Shown here piece by piece: positions 1 to 8,567 of a stretch of 64,000 nucleotides of DNA (position 1 is the stretch's first letter; each line of letters begins with the position of its first letter). Both the position numbers and the translations under genes were made by a program. The notes beneath the pieces were generated by a model. The model was given only the letters and a program-made list of their open reading frames with translations. It ran no database searches and was not told where the DNA came from. This stretch comes from Actinoallomurus sp040655075 (GTDB lineage: Bacteria; Actinomycetota; Actinomycetes; Streptosporangiales; Streptosporangiaceae), in contig NZ_JBFAJC010000051.1 in the NCBI RefSeq assembly GCF_040655075.1, positions 1 to 64,000 of the forward strand, written 5' to 3'.

Positions 1-296
1 TCATGGCCACATCTTCCCCCCAGCTCCGGCCTGGAGGCACTGACACTGCTGAGATCGCCTCCGGCCTTCCCCCAAGCTGCGCGGCCTCGGTGATGCGGCG
101 CTTGGCTTCATCTTCCTGACCGACCAAGTCGGCGCTGACTCGCGCTGTCGATCCCCGGCTCGACCCGATAAAGGTTCACCGCCCCTGACTTCCAATCGGG
201 CTGCCCGGTGATTCACCACGGACGTCGCGTCAACACATGAACAACATTCCCGGCCATTCCCGACAAGTCGGCGCGCCATCTGTATGATCGCCCGCC
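1..296. other. No supported gene
   Basis: Short open frames exist here on both strands, but none has a family-like sequence or a convincing ribosome binding site. Downstream of about position 180 the sequence becomes more AT-rich and probably contains the promoter of the RDD gene. Confidence 0.5.
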
Positions 297-713
297 ATGG
301 CACAACGAGAGGTCGAGCTCGCCGGCCGGGGACGCAGGTTCCTCGCAGCACTCATCGACGGGCTCTGCATTGCGGTCCTGAACTGGCTGATCTTCCGTAG
401 AACCGCTCCCAATGCCTCGTCCTCTATCTCGTCCTCCGTCGCGTACCTGCCGATCGCGTTTACGTATTTCTGGGTTCAGCACGGCTGGTGGGGTCAGACG
501 CTCGGCAAGCGTGCCATGGGCATCAAGGTGATACACGTGAACTTCGACGAGATCGGGTGGCGAACCGCCGCATGGAGGGGCGGGTTCGGAATGATCTTTT
601 CCCTGATCACCTGCGGAGTTGGCGGGTTCATCGACTTGGCATGGATCCTCTGGGACCCCGACAACCAGACCCTCCACGACAAGGTTGCCAAAACCTGGGT
701 TGTGAACGTATAG
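297..713 (+). CDS. RDD family membrane protein
   Basis: A 138-residue integral membrane protein. The N-terminus contains the family hallmark (AGRGRRFLAALIDG), in which Arg and Asp flank the first membrane segment at about residues 15-35. A second hydrophobic segment follows at about 45-65. The conserved stretch GQTLGKRAMGIKV (about 67-79) and the terminal motif DNQTLHDKVAKTWVV are typical of RDD proteins. The length is normal for a single-domain member. RDD proteins are of unknown or varied function, and some are linked to transport or ion tolerance. The ATG follows an AT-rich leader, and no operon partner is close. Confidence 0.85.
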   Translation: MAQREVELAGRGRRFLAALIDGLCIAVLNWLIFRRTAPNASSSISSSVAYLPIAFTYFWVQHGWWGQTLGKRAMGIKVIHVNFDEIGWRTAAWRGGFGMIFSLITCGVGGFIDLAWILWDPDNQTLHDKVAKTWVVNV

Positions 714-1578
714 CACGACGATGCCGATCGCTACAGCGATCTACCCTCCATATGCGCGTAGGCGCTCATTCGGCAGGAGGTCCCGCAGGGGGCGATCGCT
801 GCCGCCCCGCTTCCGTTCTCGGGCCGTGAACGGCCCTGCGGTACGGGTCGGGGTTGCCCCCGAATTATGGCGGTGCTGTCGCTCTTGGCCCCACCCGGCG
901 GGCTGGGTTCGGCCCCACCGTGTAGCCGGGCGGTTACGGTTTAGCGAGTTCTGGCTCCACCTGAGGTGTTGTAGCTCGCCCGAACCCGCAGGCCGGCGAT
1001 GCCGGCGATGGGATTCTCGATCACAGGTGCGTCTTCTCGGCACGCACGGTCATGCGTTCCACGGGCTCCCGCCCGCCCGCACCCGAGACCTCTCGCGCTT
1101 TCCCCCGTACGGTGTCACTCTTCGTACAAGCAACTCAATCAGACAGACAGCCTCACATCAAACTTCTCATAATAAATAAATGGGGCAGAACCGACATCGG
1201 AACAAATAGCTTGTAGGCGACGGTGAACGTCCACCGCTTGGGTCGATCGGCCCGCGGCCCATCACCGGGAGGAAGGTTCTGGCTGGTCATTGCCTCTATG
1301 CTCGTTGCCCATTCTCGCCCCCGCTCATGCCAATTAGGGAAATTAATCCCCTTATGTCCCATTTCGGCTTGATGTGGAGGGACCCGCATGTCGGTTACCG
1401 CAGGGACTTCAACGGTTGTGGGGCGGGGAGAGTGATCATGATCACGCCCCATTCCGGAACGCCTTCGGTGTTCAATGCGTCAATCTTGGCGTTCACAGCC
1501 CCCCGGCTGGAACGGCAGGGGCGTGTCCCTAGCACCCCCTTGCCAGTCGCTGCCCCGACATCACTTGGAAGGAATCTC
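714..1578. other. Long intergenic region without a supported gene
   Basis: About 860 bases with only spurious-looking open frames on either strand. The last part (about 1130-1420) is relatively AT-rich and probably holds the promoter and leader of the SapA-like gene. No structured RNA or tRNA was recognised. Confidence 0.4.
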
Positions 1579-2001
1579 TTGCGCAAGTCTGCACAGCGAG
1601 CAGTACTCGCCCTCAGTGCGGCCACCGCGGTCGCCGGATCCGTCTTCATCAGCAGCCCGGCGATGGCGGCGTCGTCACCGATCGCGGCATGCGGCGGCGG
1701 CAAGTACCACGTTGTCGGCCATCACGATTTCAAGAAGAAGGGCAAGAAGGTGGCCACCACCTTCCTGCTGTACAACGGCAAGACCAACTGCGTGATCACG
1801 TGGAAGGCGCACCCGGACAAGAAATACGTCTCTGCAGGAATCGCCAAGTACGGTGACAAGAACTGGACGTGGCAGCACGGCTACTTCTCCACCTACGCAG
1901 GCCCGGTGAAGCGCTCGGCTCGCGGAGCGTGCATCGTCTGGGGCGGCGACTACGACCACAGCCGCCGCTGGACGCTGAAGTGGGGACACTGCGGCAAGTG
2001 A
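1579..2001 (+). CDS. Secreted SapA-like (spore-associated protein A) protein
   Basis: I chose the TTG at 1579 because GGAAGGAA (1567-1574) lies 4 nt upstream, and the resulting 140-residue product opens directly with a signal peptide: basic RKSAQR, hydrophobic core, and an AMA cleavage site at about residue 30. The open frame extends upstream to 1327 but has no plausible start there. The mature part is small and basic, with four Cys. TYAGPV..SARG.C..WGG and the terminal WGHCG resemble the spore-associated protein A family of Streptomyces. An extracellular or spore-coat location is therefore likely, with no known enzymatic activity. The family call is from memory of the conserved motif. Confidence 0.75.
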   Translation: MRKSAQRAVLALSAATAVAGSVFISSPAMAASSPIAACGGGKYHVVGHHDFKKKGKKVATTFLLYNGKTNCVITWKAHPDKKYVSAGIAKYGDKNWTWQHGYFSTYAGPVKRSARGACIVWGGDYDHSRRWTLKWGHCGK

Positions 2002-2181
2002 CCTGCGCCTGAGCTGAAGGGGCGTGGTGGGGCGAGAAGGACGTCGACCGCGACGGCCAACCCACCCGCCCCTACGCCGCATACCCGACCCGGGCGGGCG
2101 GACCGTCAGCCCATCCGCCCACGCTCCGTTCGGCATTCTGGTTCTACGGACACGTGCCGGTCGAAAAGCTCCGCGAACTTC

Positions 2182-3090
2182 TCATGTTCGCTCCACGACT
2201 GCTCGATCAGAACTGCATCGGCCGCTGTTCCTGGCGGATCGGCGTGCAGTGAGGGGGAGGAGAGTCACCATCGTCTGGCTTGTGCGCACCATCGCGCGGC
2301 GCCACGGATCCGGTAGACGATTGGCGGCGGCCAGGGCCTCGGCGTAGGAGCCGGTCGATGAGGGGTCGTCGTAGGTCTCGAAGGCCAGGCGGGCGGCGAG
2401 GGTGCACGCGGTGCTGGAGATCGAAAGCAGCTGATCGCGTAGATCGTCAGGCACATGTCCGGCGAGAAGCGCGCGGCATGACTCGATGATCGGTACGAGC
2501 CCGAGCTGAAGTCGTACGAACGGTACTGCTCCGACACGGCCGTTGAGGTCGGCGACGGCCGTGCCGAGTTGCGCGATCAACTGTTCGTCGGTGTGGCGGG
2601 GATCGGCCAGCGCCGGCACGAGGGAAGCCGTAAGGCTCGGATTGAGGAAGGCGAGCAGACCGCTGGTACCGCTCGTCAGCGCGTCGGCCACCAGATTACG
2701 AAGCTCCGATATCCGCGCTGCCTCGATCCCGTACAGGGCGGACACGGTCATGAGTTGATCGAAATCCGAACCGGGGCCGAGGGCCGTCGTCCCGCCCTGA
2801 TCGGCATAGACGCGGGCCAGCAGGAGTTGATAGCGCTCGCCAGGACGTACCGCCTCGTTCTCCCAGCGCGCGATGGTTCGCTGAATGGTGCTCAGACGGG
2901 CTTGGGCGACGGTGGGCATACGAAGGCGGCGGGCGGCATCCCTTAACGCGCGAGCCTGGTCCAGCAAGGACCAGCCCCGACCGATACGCAAGGTACGCAG
3001 GCGCTGGGCACCTCGCGTCCTCCGAGGCGTACCTCCGGTGGTTGTCCCTCGGACGTCCTGCCCGTGATCGATTCGGGCTGACGGTCTCAC
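2182..3090 (-). CDS. XRE-family regulator, C-terminally truncated
   Basis: An N-terminal helix-turn-helix lies at about residues 28-90 (RLRTLRIGRGWSLLDQAR, then STIQRTIARWENEAVRPGERY). It is followed by an alpha-helical TPR-like region typical of actinomycete XRE regulators of about 400 residues. The conserved stretch LPDPWRRAMVRTSQTMVTL near residue 265 normally continues into more TPR-like helices. Here it turns into low-similarity Arg/Ser-rich sequence and stops at 302 residues. I infer that a frameshift or deletion removed the C-terminal third. The start codon is uncertain, since several upstream in-frame codons are possible. Confidence 0.65.
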   Translation of the reverse strand: MRPSARIDHGQDVRGTTTGGTPRRTRGAQRLRTLRIGRGWSLLDQARALRDAARRLRMPTVAQARLSTIQRTIARWENEAVRPGERYQLLLARVYADQGGTTALGPGSDFDQLMTVSALYGIEAARISELRNLVADALTSGTSGLLAFLNPSLTASLVPALADPRHTDEQLIAQLGTAVADLNGRVGAVPFVRLQLGLVPIIESCRALLAGHVPDDLRDQLLSISSTACTLAARLAFETYDDPSSTGSYAEALAAANRLPDPWRRAMVRTSQTMVTLLPLTARRSARNSGRCSSDRAVVERT

Positions 3091-3173
3091 CGGAAGGCGA
3101 GCGCGTGTGGCTTGATGACCCGATCGACCTGGTCGGGCCGTAGCGGGCGCACCTCAAGGGGGCGGCCGACGCG

Positions 3174-3998
3174 TCACTTCTGGGCGGGGACGTTCAGTGC
3201 GTCGGTGAGGAATGCCGTGACGAGGGCGCTCGCGTGGGGCCGGCACTCCTCGAAGTAGGCGTGCCGGGCGCCGGGGAGGATCCGGGTCCGGCTGTCGCGG
3301 ATGCGGGCCGCGAGCAGCGGGGCGTTGGCCGCCGGGGTGAGTCGGTCCTGGTCGCCGTGCAGGATGAGCGTCGGGGCGCCGACGCGGGGGAGCGCGTCCC
3401 AGGCGTCGTGCCGGTTACTGGCCAGCAGGTGGCCGCGGCGGGCGTACGGGGGCATGTCCGGGTCGCCGAGCGTCGTGTACGGGCCGGGGTGCTTCGCGGA
3501 CCAAGTGGGGGTGTACATCAGGTCCAAGAGGGCGTGCCGCGACGCCTCCGGGTCGGCCTGGGCCAGAGCGCGCCGTACCGAGGCGTCCCGTTCGATCGCG
3601 TGCGAGCCGCCCGGCGAGGTGCACCCCAGAACGAGGCGCCGGACGCGGGCCGGATGGCGGGCCGCGACCCACTGGGCGACGCGGCCGCCCATGGAGGTCC
3701 CGTAGACGTCGGCCCGCTCGATCCCCAGGTCGTCCAGGACCGTGATGACGTCCTCGGCGAACACTTCGGTGGAGTAGCCGTCCTCGGGCTTGCCGCTGTT
3801 TCCGGTGCCGCGGCAGTCCAGGGTGATGGTGCGATGCATGGCGTGGAAGTCCTCGCGTACGCCGTCCCACCAGTGGTGGTTGTTCGCCTGCCCGGCCAGG
3901 AGCACCAACGGGCATCCGGCGCCCTCGTACTGGTAGGCCAGGAGCGTGCCGTCGTGGGCGCGAGTGGACGCGTGCCGGCGCTGGTCGTGGACTGTCAT
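3174..3998 (-). CDS. Alpha/beta hydrolase
   Basis: A 274-residue serine hydrolase of the enol-lactonase/esterase type. The nucleophile elbow is GTSMGG (Ser102), the probable acid is Asp218 in HGDQDRLTP, and the His is in GARHAYFEE (His246). The oxyanion region is LLAGQANNHHWWD. The open frame runs upstream to 4139, but that part overlaps the divergent acyl-CoA dehydrogenase. The ATG at 3998, preceded by AGGAAAG, gives a family-sized protein. Only 28 bases separate it from the neighbouring start, so the two promoters must overlap coding sequence. A shared role in acyl-CoA or ester catabolism is plausible but inferred. Confidence 0.85.
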   Translation of the reverse strand: MTVHDQRRHASTRAHDGTLLAYQYEGAGCPLVLLAGQANNHHWWDGVREDFHAMHRTITLDCRGTGNSGKPEDGYSTEVFAEDVITVLDDLGIERADVYGTSMGGRVAQWVAARHPARVRRLVLGCTSPGGSHAIERDASVRRALAQADPEASRHALLDLMYTPTWSAKHPGPYTTLGDPDMPPYARRGHLLASNRHDAWDALPRVGAPTLILHGDQDRLTPAANAPLLAARIRDSRTRILPGARHAYFEECRPHASALVTAFLTDALNVPAQK

Positions 3999-4026
3999 GC
4001 TTTCCTGCCGGGGAGTGAGGAGAACG

Positions 4027-5190
4027 ATGAGCACTGTGGACATCCTGTCGGAGGACGAGCGGTTCATCGTCGGCACGGTGCGCGACTTCGTCGATCGGGA
4101 CGTCAAGCCGGTCGTCCGGGAGCTCGAGCACACGAACACCTATCCCGAGGCCCTGATCGAGCGGATGAAACGGCTCGGCGTCTTCGGCCTGGCAATCCCC
4201 GACGAGTACGGCGGGACCCCGGTCTCCACGTCGTGCTACGTGCTCATCACCGAAGAACTCGCCCGTGGGTGGATGAGCCTGGCCGGCGCGATGGGCGGGC
4301 ACACCGTGGTCGCCAAGCTGCTCCTGCAGTTCGGTACCGAGGAGCAGAAGCGCCGCTACCTACCGAAGATGGCCACCGGTGAGATCCGGGCGACCATGGC
4401 CCTGACCGAACCCGGTGGCGGCTCGGATCTGCAGGCCATGCGGACCGTCGCCCGCAAGGACCCGGACGGCTACCTGGTCAACGGGTCCAAGACCTGGATC
4501 ACGAACTCGCGCCGGTCGCAGCTGATCGCCCTGCTGTGCAAGACCGACCCGGACGCCGAACCCGCCCACGCGGGCATCTCGATCCTCCTCGTCGAGCACG
4601 GCCCCGGGCTCACGATCTCCCGCGACCTGCCCAAACTCGGCTACAAGGGCGTCGAGAGCTGCGAACTGGTCTTCGAGGACCATCGCGCGGGCCCCGACGC
4701 CGTACTCGGCGGCGTCGAGGGTCATGGATTCGCGCAGATGATGAAGGGACTGGAGACCGGACGACTCCAGGTCGCCGCCCGCGCCCTGGGCGTGGGCCGG
4801 GCCGCGCTGGAGGACTCTCTCGCCTACGCCCAGGAACGTGAGGCGTTCGGAAAGCCGATCTGGCAGCACCAGTCGATCGGCAACTACCTCGCCGACATGG
4901 CCACCTCCCTGTCGGCGGCGCGGCAGCTCACCCTGTACGCCGCCCGGGAGGCCGACGCCGGACGCCGTGTCGACATGGAGGCGGGTATGGCCAAGCTCTT
5001 CGCGTCCGAGACCGCCATGCGGATCGCGCTGGACGCCGTACGCGTCCACGGCGGGTACGGATACTCCACCGAGTTCGACGTCGAGCGCTACTTCCGCGAC
5101 GCGCCGCTGATGATCGTCGGTGAGGGCACCAACGAGATCCAGCGGAACGTCATCGTCCGCCAGCTCATCGCCCGCGGCGGCCTCGACTGA
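4027..5190 (+). CDS. Acyl-CoA dehydrogenase
   Basis: A 387-residue FAD-dependent acyl-CoA dehydrogenase of the short/branched-chain type. It catalyses alpha,beta-desaturation of an acyl-CoA. The signature TEPGGGSDL lies at about residues 130-138. A C-terminal helical domain follows, with YGYSTEFDVERYFRDA and the catalytic-Glu region GEGTNEIQRNV. GTGAGGAG just upstream of the ATG supports this start; longer in-frame starts would run into the divergent hydrolase. The substrate cannot be told from the sequence. Confidence 0.93.
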   Translation: MSTVDILSEDERFIVGTVRDFVDRDVKPVVRELEHTNTYPEALIERMKRLGVFGLAIPDEYGGTPVSTSCYVLITEELARGWMSLAGAMGGHTVVAKLLLQFGTEEQKRRYLPKMATGEIRATMALTEPGGGSDLQAMRTVARKDPDGYLVNGSKTWITNSRRSQLIALLCKTDPDAEPAHAGISILLVEHGPGLTISRDLPKLGYKGVESCELVFEDHRAGPDAVLGGVEGHGFAQMMKGLETGRLQVAARALGVGRAALEDSLAYAQEREAFGKPIWQHQSIGNYLADMATSLSAARQLTLYAAREADAGRRVDMEAGMAKLFASETAMRIALDAVRVHGGYGYSTEFDVERYFRDAPLMIVGEGTNEIQRNVIVRQLIARGGLD

Positions 5191-5209
5191 CGAACGGCTC
5201 GCCAGAGCA

Positions 5210-5881
5210 TCACGAATCCTGGCGATGGCGGGTCACGGCCAGGCGGGACAGGACGATCGAGCCGGCCGTGATGCCGGCCCACATCGGTGCCATGAGGACG
5301 TGAAGGACCCCGAGCCCGCCGATCGCGTCGAGGCGGTAAAGGGCCACCTGGGCCGCCAGGCTCACGAAACTCACCAGTGCGATGACCAGAGTCGTCCGCC
5401 GGTAGAAGCGGTGCAGCGGCCGGTGCGAGCGCCAGTCCCTCGGGCCGCCCACGACGCGGTTCGCGACCAGGCCGGCCAGGGGGCGGCCGGCGAGGATCGA
5501 CAGGAGGCATGCCATCGTCGCCGCCGCGGGCACCAGCATGGGCAGGAGGAAGAAGCTTCGCGCCTGCCCGGTGCCCGCCGCCACGGCGGCGCAGACGATG
5601 GCGAGGAGCGTGCCGATGACCGCGTGCCTGACGTGCCGCCGAGCGCGCAGACGCCATGCGAGGACGAGGACTCCGGTGACGGCGGTCGCGATCAGCGCGG
5701 ATCTCAGCCCGCCGATGGCGTCGGCTGCCACGAAGACGATGGTGGGGGCTGCCGTGGTGACCAGTGAGGAGGCCTGGCCGCCCGGTCTGAGCGCCGCCCT
5801 CGCCGCCTCGCGTACGGGCTCGCCGTAGGAAGTCCGTCGGGGAGCCGTGTCAGGCCGGGTTTCACCGCGCGAGGTCGTCAT
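5210..5881 (-). CDS. DUF3159-like membrane protein
   Basis: A 223-residue protein with about six hydrophobic segments (for example TIVFVAADAIGGLRSALIA, and AVIGTLLAIVCAAVAAGTGQA). It has the family-like motif GQARSFFLLPML followed by RPLAGLVANRVVGG and DWR. The N-terminal 35 residues are polar and disordered. The ATG at 5881 overlaps the end of the preceding small membrane gene by 20 bases. It is therefore probably the last gene of a three-gene membrane-protein operon running from 6714 to 5210. Its function is unknown. Confidence 0.75.
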   Translation of the reverse strand: MTTSRGETRPDTAPRRTSYGEPVREAARAALRPGGQASSLVTTAAPTIVFVAADAIGGLRSALIATAVTGVLVLAWRLRARRHVRHAVIGTLLAIVCAAVAAGTGQARSFFLLPMLVPAAATMACLLSILAGRPLAGLVANRVVGGPRDWRSHRPLHRFYRRTTLVIALVSFVSLAAQVALYRLDAIGGLGVLHVLMAPMWAGITAGSIVLSRLAVTRHRQDS

Positions 5882-6113
5882 GGGTGCCTTCGTGCCGCGT
5901 GAGGTCTGCGGGATCCGCCGATGTGCTCGCTGCGTCGGAGCGGTCCAGCGCGCGGAGCGCGAGCATGCCGCCGATGCCGGGGATGACGGCGCGTACCGCG
6001 ATCCCGGTGGTCCGGCTCGGGTCGCGCCAGGCGGCGAAGATGCCGAAGAGCCAGGCGATGCCGTGGACGGGGCCGACCAGGGAGGCGATCTGAGGAACGT
6101 TCGCGGTCGCCAT
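5862..6113 (-). CDS. Small DUF3817-like membrane protein, start uncertain
   Basis: The ATG at 6113 gives 83 residues, including GPVHGIAWLFGIFAAW and a third hydrophobic segment (AVIPGIGGMLALRAL). The same frame is open upstream to 6248 and reads RVSAIVELVSLAILFGN, which matches the usual first membrane helix of this family. No ATG, GTG or TTG exists in that extension. Either a CTG start is used, or a small indel has separated the original start. The family assignment is moderate and the function is unknown. Confidence 0.6.
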   Translation of the reverse strand: MATANVPQIASLVGPVHGIAWLFGIFAAWRDPSRTTGIAVRAVIPGIGGMLALRALDRSDAASTSADPADLTRHEGTHDDLAR

Positions 6114-6216
6114 GTTGCCGAACAGGATGGCGAGGCTGACCAGTTCGACGATCGCGGAGACGCGCAGCGGCGTGCGCGTGGGCCGTCGTGTCGGTGTGGT
6201 GGTCGCGGCGATGGGG

Positions 6217-6714
6217 TCACGCTCCTGTGCTGGAGCCGGGGCGGACGATCATCAGGATGGTGACCGTGGCCCACAGCAGGTTGAAGGTGCCGGTAAGCAT
6301 GGCCAGCCGTCGGATCTGGGCGGGCTCGATGCGTGTCGCGGTGTCGGCGTCGGCGCCGCTGCCGGAGCCGCTGCCGTTCAGGCCGGCGATGGCGATCTCC
6401 TGAGCCGGGAGGACCAGCAGCGCGAGCACGATCGCGGCGACGCCGGTCAGGACGATGGAGACGATCAACCAGGCGCTGCCCAGGACGTGCATACTGCTCG
6501 CCGTCGCGAAGCCGAAGACGGGGACGGCCAGGCCGACGCCGGCGTAGACGCGGCAGATGCGGTGCAGCAACCGTACGGCGCCGACCGATTCGGGCTTGTC
6601 GGGTGCCGCTGCGGCTTTGCGGACCGCGGCGGGGAACATGCTGCCCGCGACCGTGACCGGGCCCACGGCGATGACCGCCGCGAGTACGTGGAGGATGAGG
6701 AGGACCTTGCTCAT
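6217..6714 (-). CDS. DUF2269-like integral membrane protein
   Basis: 165 residues with four predicted membrane helices: KVLLILHVLAAVIAVGPVTVAG near the start, one at about 50-70, WLIVSIVLTGVAAIVLALLVL, and a last one near LLWATVTILMIV. A Gly/Ser/Asp-rich linker (GSGSGSGADADTA) separates helices three and four. The N-terminal His and Gly pattern resembles the DUF2269 group. It is the first gene of a run of small membrane proteins on this strand. Confidence 0.7.
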   Translation of the reverse strand: MSKVLLILHVLAAVIAVGPVTVAGSMFPAAVRKAAAAPDKPESVGAVRLLHRICRVYAGVGLAVPVFGFATASSMHVLGSAWLIVSIVLTGVAAIVLALLVLPAQEIAIAGLNGSGSGSGADADTATRIEPAQIRRLAMLTGTFNLLWATVTILMIVRPGSSTGA

Positions 6715-6753
6715 CGCCGGGTACGCGCTTTCGTCGGAGGGATGGGGAACGGG

Positions 6754-7425
6754 TCAGGCGCCCACCGGGGTGGGCCCGTGGTCGCGCCAGGCGACGCCGC
6801 GGCGCTCGTGTTCGAAGAGCTGCTCCACGGCTAGTGCGACCTTCGGTCCCACTTCCCGCTCCAACAGGTACAGGCCCAGGTCCAGGCCGGAGGTGACGCC
6901 GCCGGCGGTGACCAGGTCACCGTCGTCGACGACGCGGGCCCGGGTGACGTTGACGCCGCTCGCGCCGAGTACGTCCAGGCCCTGGTGATGGGTGACGGCG
7001 TTGCGGCCGTCGATGAGCCCGGCCATCGAGAGGATCAGCGAGCCGCCGCAGACCGTGGCCACGGTGGTGCCGGGCGCGGCCAGGGCCTTGGCCAGCAGGC
7101 CCGGGAGTCCGGTGGTCAGGGTCCGGCCGAGGATGGCGGGGATCGTGGCCTCCCGCTCCGCGTCGGTGAGATCGTCCTCGCCCTGGGGGAGCGACCTGCC
7201 GGCGGCGCCGGGGACGACGATGAGGTCCGCGCGGTCCGGGTCCACGCCGGCGGTGGCCGTCAGGGAGATGGCGGGGATCCCGCTGCGAACCTCGCCCGGG
7301 CCGTCGGCGGTGACCAGTTCGACGCTCACCTGGTCGGTGAATGCCTTCGAGGCGCTGAAGACCTCGAACGGGGCGATGACATCCAGCGGGTCGAAGCCAT
7401 CGAAGAGGACAAACTGGGCGAGCAT
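6754..7425 (-). CDS. DJ-1/PfpI family protein (isocyanide hydratase-like)
   Basis: A single DJ-1/PfpI domain of 223 residues. The nucleophile elbow is TVCGGSLIL (Cys126), with an upstream acidic residue in PFEVFSA (Glu21) and the following TTHH-like motif VTHHQGLDVLG. This matches the isocyanide hydratase or glutamine-amidotransferase-like branch without an AraC domain. TGAGG precedes the ATG. It is divergent (185-bp gap) from a GlxA-type regulator of the same superfamily, which suggests control by that regulator. The substrate is unknown. Confidence 0.85.
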   Translation of the reverse strand: MLAQFVLFDGFDPLDVIAPFEVFSASKAFTDQVSVELVTADGPGEVRSGIPAISLTATAGVDPDRADLIVVPGAAGRSLPQGEDDLTDAEREATIPAILGRTLTTGLPGLLAKALAAPGTTVATVCGGSLILSMAGLIDGRNAVTHHQGLDVLGASGVNVTRARVVDDGDLVTAGGVTSGLDLGLYLLEREVGPKVALAVEQLFEHERRGVAWRDHGPTPVGA

Positions 7426-7610
7426 CGGTGCCTCACATCCGTCGTTCCGTCACTACCGCGCTCACGCTAGGAGACGTGGCGGGTGCGGGCCATCGGCTGG
7501 ATTGACACATTGCAACGGATTCTCGCCAACGCACTGACCTGGCTTGTCACGCCTACCACCGGTGTGACGCACGACTACGCATTGGCCGGAACTCGGCGTA
7601 CGCTGCGCTC

Positions 7611-8558
7611 GTGCATACGGTGGCGATCCTGGTGATGGATCATACGGTCGTCTACGACATGGCCATTCCGGTCGAGGTGTTCGGCCGTGTCCGCCTGCCG
7701 GACGGGCGCAGTCCGTACCGGGTGCGGATCTGCGGGACGCAGCCGCAGGTGCCGACCGAGACCTTCACCATCCACGCCCCGTGGGGGCTGGACGCTCTGG
7801 CGGACGCCGACACCGTCATCGTGCCCGGCTGCAGCGAGACCGCCGGCCCGCCACCGGTCGAGGCGCTGGAGGCGCTGCGGGACGCGGCCGCGCACGGCAC
7901 GCGCATCGCCTCGATCTGCGCCGGTGCCTTCATCCTGGCCGCCACCGGGCTCCTGGACGGGCTGGCCGCGACCACGCACTGGATCGCCGCGCAGTACTTC
8001 GCCGAGATGTTCCCGAAGGTCGACGTGCGGCCCGACGTGCTGTACGTGGACAACGGGCAGCTGCTCACCTCGGCCGGGGCGTCCGCGGGACTGGACCTGT
8101 GCCTGCACATGATCCGCCGAGACCTGGGCTCGGCCGTCGCGGCGGACGCCGCCCGGCTGGCCGTCACCCCCCTGGAACGCGAGGGCGGCCAGGCCCAGTA
8201 CATCGCCCACGAGCGACCGGCGGTGCCCCGCGGCTCGCTGCTGGAGCCGACACTGACCTGGATCGAGGACCACCTGAAGGACGACATCACCCTCGAGGGC
8301 ATGGCCGCCCGCTGCGGCATGAGCACCCGCACCTTCAGCCGTCGCTTCCGCGAGCACACCGGCACCACACCGCTGCAGTGGCTGCTGCGCGCTCGGGTCC
8401 GGCGGGCGCAGTACCTGCTCGAGCACACCGACCACTCCGTGGAGCGGATCGCCGTCCAGGCCGGCTTCGGATCCGCGACGGCCTTCCGCGAACGCTTCAA
8501 GCGCGTCGCCGGTACGACCCCGCAGACCTACCGAGCCGCCTTCCGCAGCTCCCGCTGA
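7611..8558 (+). CDS. GlxA-family AraC-type regulator with DJ-1/PfpI sensor domain
   Basis: 315 residues. A DJ-1/PfpI-like N-terminal domain (about 1-190, ICAGAFILAATGLLDG) is fused to a C-terminal AraC/XylS DNA-binding domain (about 215-312) containing MAARCGMSTRTFSRRFREHTG and IAVQAGFGSATAFRERFKRVAGTTP. The start is the GTG at 7611. The sensor Cys is retained, but GlxA-type domains usually sense rather than catalyse. The divergent DJ-1 enzyme at 6754-7425 is the obvious candidate target. The beta-lactamase is convergent, only 9 bp away. Confidence 0.9.
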   Translation: MHTVAILVMDHTVVYDMAIPVEVFGRVRLPDGRSPYRVRICGTQPQVPTETFTIHAPWGLDALADADTVIVPGCSETAGPPPVEALEALRDAAAHGTRIASICAGAFILAATGLLDGLAATTHWIAAQYFAEMFPKVDVRPDVLYVDNGQLLTSAGASAGLDLCLHMIRRDLGSAVAADAARLAVTPLEREGGQAQYIAHERPAVPRGSLLEPTLTWIEDHLKDDITLEGMAARCGMSTRTFSRRFREHTGTTPLQWLLRARVRRAQYLLEHTDHSVERIAVQAGFGSATAFRERFKRVAGTTPQTYRAAFRSSR

Positions 8559-8567
8559 ACGAGCCGA

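Noticed and set aside
1..351. A 116-codon minus-strand frame at the window start
   Set aside because: Arg/Ser-rich, overlaps the start of the RDD gene, has no family motif.
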